DNA of 64,000 nucleotides, taken from Mytilinidion resinicola. Lineage: Eukaryota; Ascomycota; Dothideomycetes; Mytilinidiales; Mytilinidiaceae. The notes beneath the pieces were generated by a model. It ran no database searches. It saw only the letters and a list, made by a program, of their open reading frames with translations, and was not told where the DNA came from. The stretch is taken from positions 1,606,303 through 1,670,302 of the forward strand of contig NW_022985446.1 in the NCBI RefSeq assembly GCF_010093595.1, given 5' to 3'. A program made the translations under genes and the position numbers. Within the stretch, counting starts at the first letter, position 1, and every line of letters starts with the position of its first letter. Below are positions 61,813 to 64,000 of this stretch, in pieces.

Positions 61813-62330
61813 TTACATTTTCTCCGCCAGAATAGAGCGGAAGTGAACATGGGTATCGCCGGGGGTCAACACCGAATCGATTTCGACGTGAATGACGATA
61901 CTATGATTCTCCTGCCACAGTCCTTTGACCTCCTCGCTGGGCTCTGTTTTCCATGTGCCTCGTTCTCCCCTCTTTATTGGCTGCTTTGCCCTGCGAGCTC
62001 TTGCTCTTCATATCCTCCGTCTCCGCCGGCTGGCCATTCCTGTCCAAGGCGATGAGGGCATCATGGAGCCCTATCTTCCAGAGGAAAAGCTTCGAATCCC
62101 TGACGTATCCGCTCCGCTTCCCATCTTTGTTCCAGCGAGCAGTCAGCAGCTTCTGCAAGATCGGCTTGTGCGTGACAGGTTACACCGAGACTCAGAACGT
62201 TCCGGACGTTCAGATGCTGCACCAACCCCCGGAGAATTGTAGCCCACAACGCATCGTTCACTAGGATGTGACCCTGGGTATTCTGCTCCCATTCCGTCAT
62301 CTGCGGTTGAGGGATTGCTGGATCTGGCAC
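61813..62330 (-). pseudogene. F-box-like hypothetical protein, frameshifted
   Basis: The start at 62330 gives MTEWEQNTQGHILVNDALWA and HLNVRNVLSLGVTCHAQADL, a short leucine-rich helical segment reminiscent of an F-box. Near 62150 the reading shifts to QKLLTARWNKDGKRSGYVRD, LFLWKIGLHDALIALDRNGQ and MKSKSSQGKAANKEG. Near 61950 it shifts again to TWKTEPSEEVKGLWQENHSI, IDSVLTPGDTHVHFRSILAE and a stop at 61813. The three parts fit end to end, so one gene with two single-base changes is likely. The last change is at a GGGG run, where a base-calling error is possible. The LTR element lies about 120 bp downstream. Confidence 0.5.
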
Positions 62331-62855
62331 TTGGGACGATTTTGGGTTGATATCTTAGCTCTTGAGCCTCTTCCACATCGTACATGCTCTTGAGAACAAG
62401 GGGGAGCCAGCGGAGGGTCAGAAGCAGCGGAGGAACAGTGTCGTCGTCCGGCCACCACGGATTTTTTTAGCCATCATCGTCATCAGTAGCGGCGCTCCGC
62501 AGGCTGAACGGGCGAGCGACACGGGAGATCTGGCGGTGAGCGGACAGCGCTGGGCGGGCGCGCAGCTGGGCGCTCTCTGAACGACAACGTGAGAGCTCGG
62601 CCGGGCTCAGCGGGCTATGGAGCAACACCGCGGGTAGTCGTGAGGGCCTTGGAGTCCAGAAAGCGGCGATCGGGATAGTTCCAGGCTTCAGCGCGTTGTC
62701 GCCGCTAATGATGGTCTCGAGACTGACACACACCTCGTCAGCTTGTTCCGATGGGAAGAACGGCGCCATGTTTGTCCTGACCTTCTCCTCAGACCTCGGC
62801 CTCGAGCTTCGTCTTCCAGTCCTCTGCCACGGGATTTTATGCTTGCTCCCCCACC

Positions 62856-63053
62856 ATGGTTTGGGCTTGTCTAAGTTGCGGAATACTCGGGGAGGCTACA
62901 AGAGCCCACGAGCCGTGGAAGGAGGAACGCGTCGAAGATGATTGCAAGCTCTGCGAACTGGCTGCTCGGCTCTCCACCAAACCTGCGGAGGGTACGGGGA
63001 GAGGGAGAGGGAGAGGTTGGAGAAGGAGAGGCGGAAGAAGACGAAGGAGGTGA
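62856..63053 (+). CDS. Small protein with two CxxC motifs (first exon?)
   Basis: A frame of 65 codons starts MVWACLSCGILGEATRAHEP and contains CKLC 20 residues later: the CxxC ... CxxC arrangement of a small zinc ribbon. After PAEG the frame becomes a GRGRG/RRR run, probably non-coding. A donor-like GTACGGG lies there, so this could be the first exon of a spliced gene. A possible last exon lies near 63350-63560 (VPTIIVKVNQLLNPPVGS, FLLQSPRQAELINEKK), but the link is not established. Confidence 0.35.
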   Translation: MVWACLSCGILGEATRAHEPWKEERVEDDCKLCELAARLSTKPAEGTGRGRGRGWRRRGGRRRRR

Positions 63054-63640
63054 TAGGTCTAGCTCTCGGGGCAGGTCAAACATGACAGCTTGCGCTGCAT
63101 AGCGGGGCGATGTTGTTGCCGGGTACCGTCTCCAGCTTCGCACATTTCCGTGGAAACGGCAGTGCGGCGCGAGATCCTCCAGCGGGCTGCCTACGGAGTG
63201 CAACACACCACAACTACAACGGCTCGCGAGGGGCGGCCGGCCAGGACGAGAGAATAGACAGACGCAGGCGCGGGCAGGTCTACATCCGCACGTAGGAGAT
63301 ACTCGTCGCGGCTGGGGACAGCTGCCTGCCTGAGTGCCCCTCTCGCAAGACACACCAGCGTACTTGAAGTCACCAACGTACCCACCATTATCGTCAAGGT
63401 CAACCAACTCCTCAATCCACCTGTGGGCAGTGATATGAACAGCGAGCAGATGCACGAGAAGTTTCTTCTTCAATCACCCAGACAAGCTGAGTTAATCAAT
63501 GAAAAAAAAAGGTCGCGTCAGCCCGAAGTAGTGCAATACGAGCGACACTGTGTCCCCTGACATAGGCAAGCCCAGCGGCCAGGGGACGGTTTCCAAAGAC
63601 TTTTCCCCCAAGCCCTGCGCCCTCGCGCCTCAGCGCCCCA

Positions 63641-63813
63641 CTAGCCCTGAATGCCGGCACAGCTAAGCTGTGGGAGCTTCCCGGACTGACATACCGCGGT
63701 ACAGGTGGGACGCTTGCAGTTCTGGAAGACAGTTAGTGATATTCTGAGGAAGTGATGAAAGGATGGTTACTTACAGCTGGGCAAGGAGGTTGAGTTGCAA
63801 AGGTGTCCGCTGT
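63641..63813 (-). CDS. Small cysteine-rich protein, 3' part
   Basis: The last exon, 63641-63721, encodes NCKRPTCTAVCQSGKLPQLS and CAGIQG before the stop. A 53-bp phase-0 intron (63722-63774, GTAAGT ... CACTAAC ... TTCCAG) links it to an upstream exon ending ADTFATQPPCPA (63775-63813 if the CTTGCCAG acceptor is used). A further upstream segment with CPCTVACAGPS lies near 63.93-63.96 kb. There are at least five cysteines in about 40 residues. The N terminus, and thus any signal peptide, is beyond or near the window edge. The composition is like that of small secreted cysteine-rich fungal proteins; function is unknown. Confidence 0.4.
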
Positions 63814-64000
63814 CTGGCAAGAATTTATAGGCAACGACGAAGGCTCGCTTAGCTACTTACTCATCATTTAGTCATCAACGCTAAGAGTTTTAATCAGGTC
63901 CACTACCCGGCGTCAACTAGGTCCGGCGCAGGCAACAGTGCACGGGCAATTGTGGAGCGATGTGGCTGAAGAGCGCCGACTCTCCGCTGGTTGCCTCGCT

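Overview
The window looks like nuclear DNA of a filamentous ascomycete (Pezizomycotina; perhaps Dothideomycetes, which is inference). Supporting signs are short GT-AG introns of about 40-100 bp with CTAAC-type branch points, single-exon F-box-like and charged low-complexity proteins, a Fot1/pogo-type and a hAT-type DNA transposon, and C-to-T nonsense changes in transposase reading frames that resemble repeat-induced point mutation (RIP). The two runs of N (10397-10817 and 38974-39498) lie inside those two transposons. There are no bacterial features, no rRNA and no convincing tRNA.

Layout. 1-4.6 kb: diverged tandem repeats and one frameshifted ORF. 4.6-8.6 kb: an F-box/2EXR-like gene, a frameshifted HExxH metallopeptidase-like gene and a coiled-coil gene. 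9.57-12.5 kb: a 27-bp minisatellite, a Fot1/pogo element with 49-bp terminal inverted repeats (TIRs), and a second charged-protein gene whose promoter and 3' flank match those of the coiled-coil gene, so the pair looks like an old duplication. 13.5-15.2 kb: a membrane-anchored cupredoxin-like gene and a small basic ORF. 15.2-23.2 kb: gene-poor, with a degenerate tandem array at 18.7-21.2 kb. 26-28.6 kb: three damaged or small genes, including a PHO80/PCL-like cyclin remnant with an internal duplication. 29.4-31 kb: short tandem duplications.

23.3-51.7 kb carries the most striking system: at least twelve members of one diverged paralogous family of about 136-237 residues. They share a phase-0 intron, leucine-rich-repeat-like strand segments and a common C-terminal pattern. 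Several are intact, several frameshifted, one is only an exon-2 remnant, and one (36.6-40.3 kb) is split by a hAT element with perfect 8-bp target duplications whose removal restores the reading frame. Next to it is a tandem array with two unit lengths (about 97 and 160 bp).

51.8-64 kb is gene-poor. It holds a nine-exon proline-rich gene in which the last seven introns are all phase 2, a compact copia-type LTR element of 711 bp with 5-bp target duplications and a half-tRNA primer site, a frameshifted F-box-like gene, and the 3' end of a small cysteine-rich protein at the right edge.

The genes do not form an operon or an obvious biosynthetic cluster. The region reads as a fast-evolving, repeat- and transposon-rich compartment. 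Single-base frameshifts are frequent, so either real gene decay or indel errors in the assembly must be considered for each broken gene.
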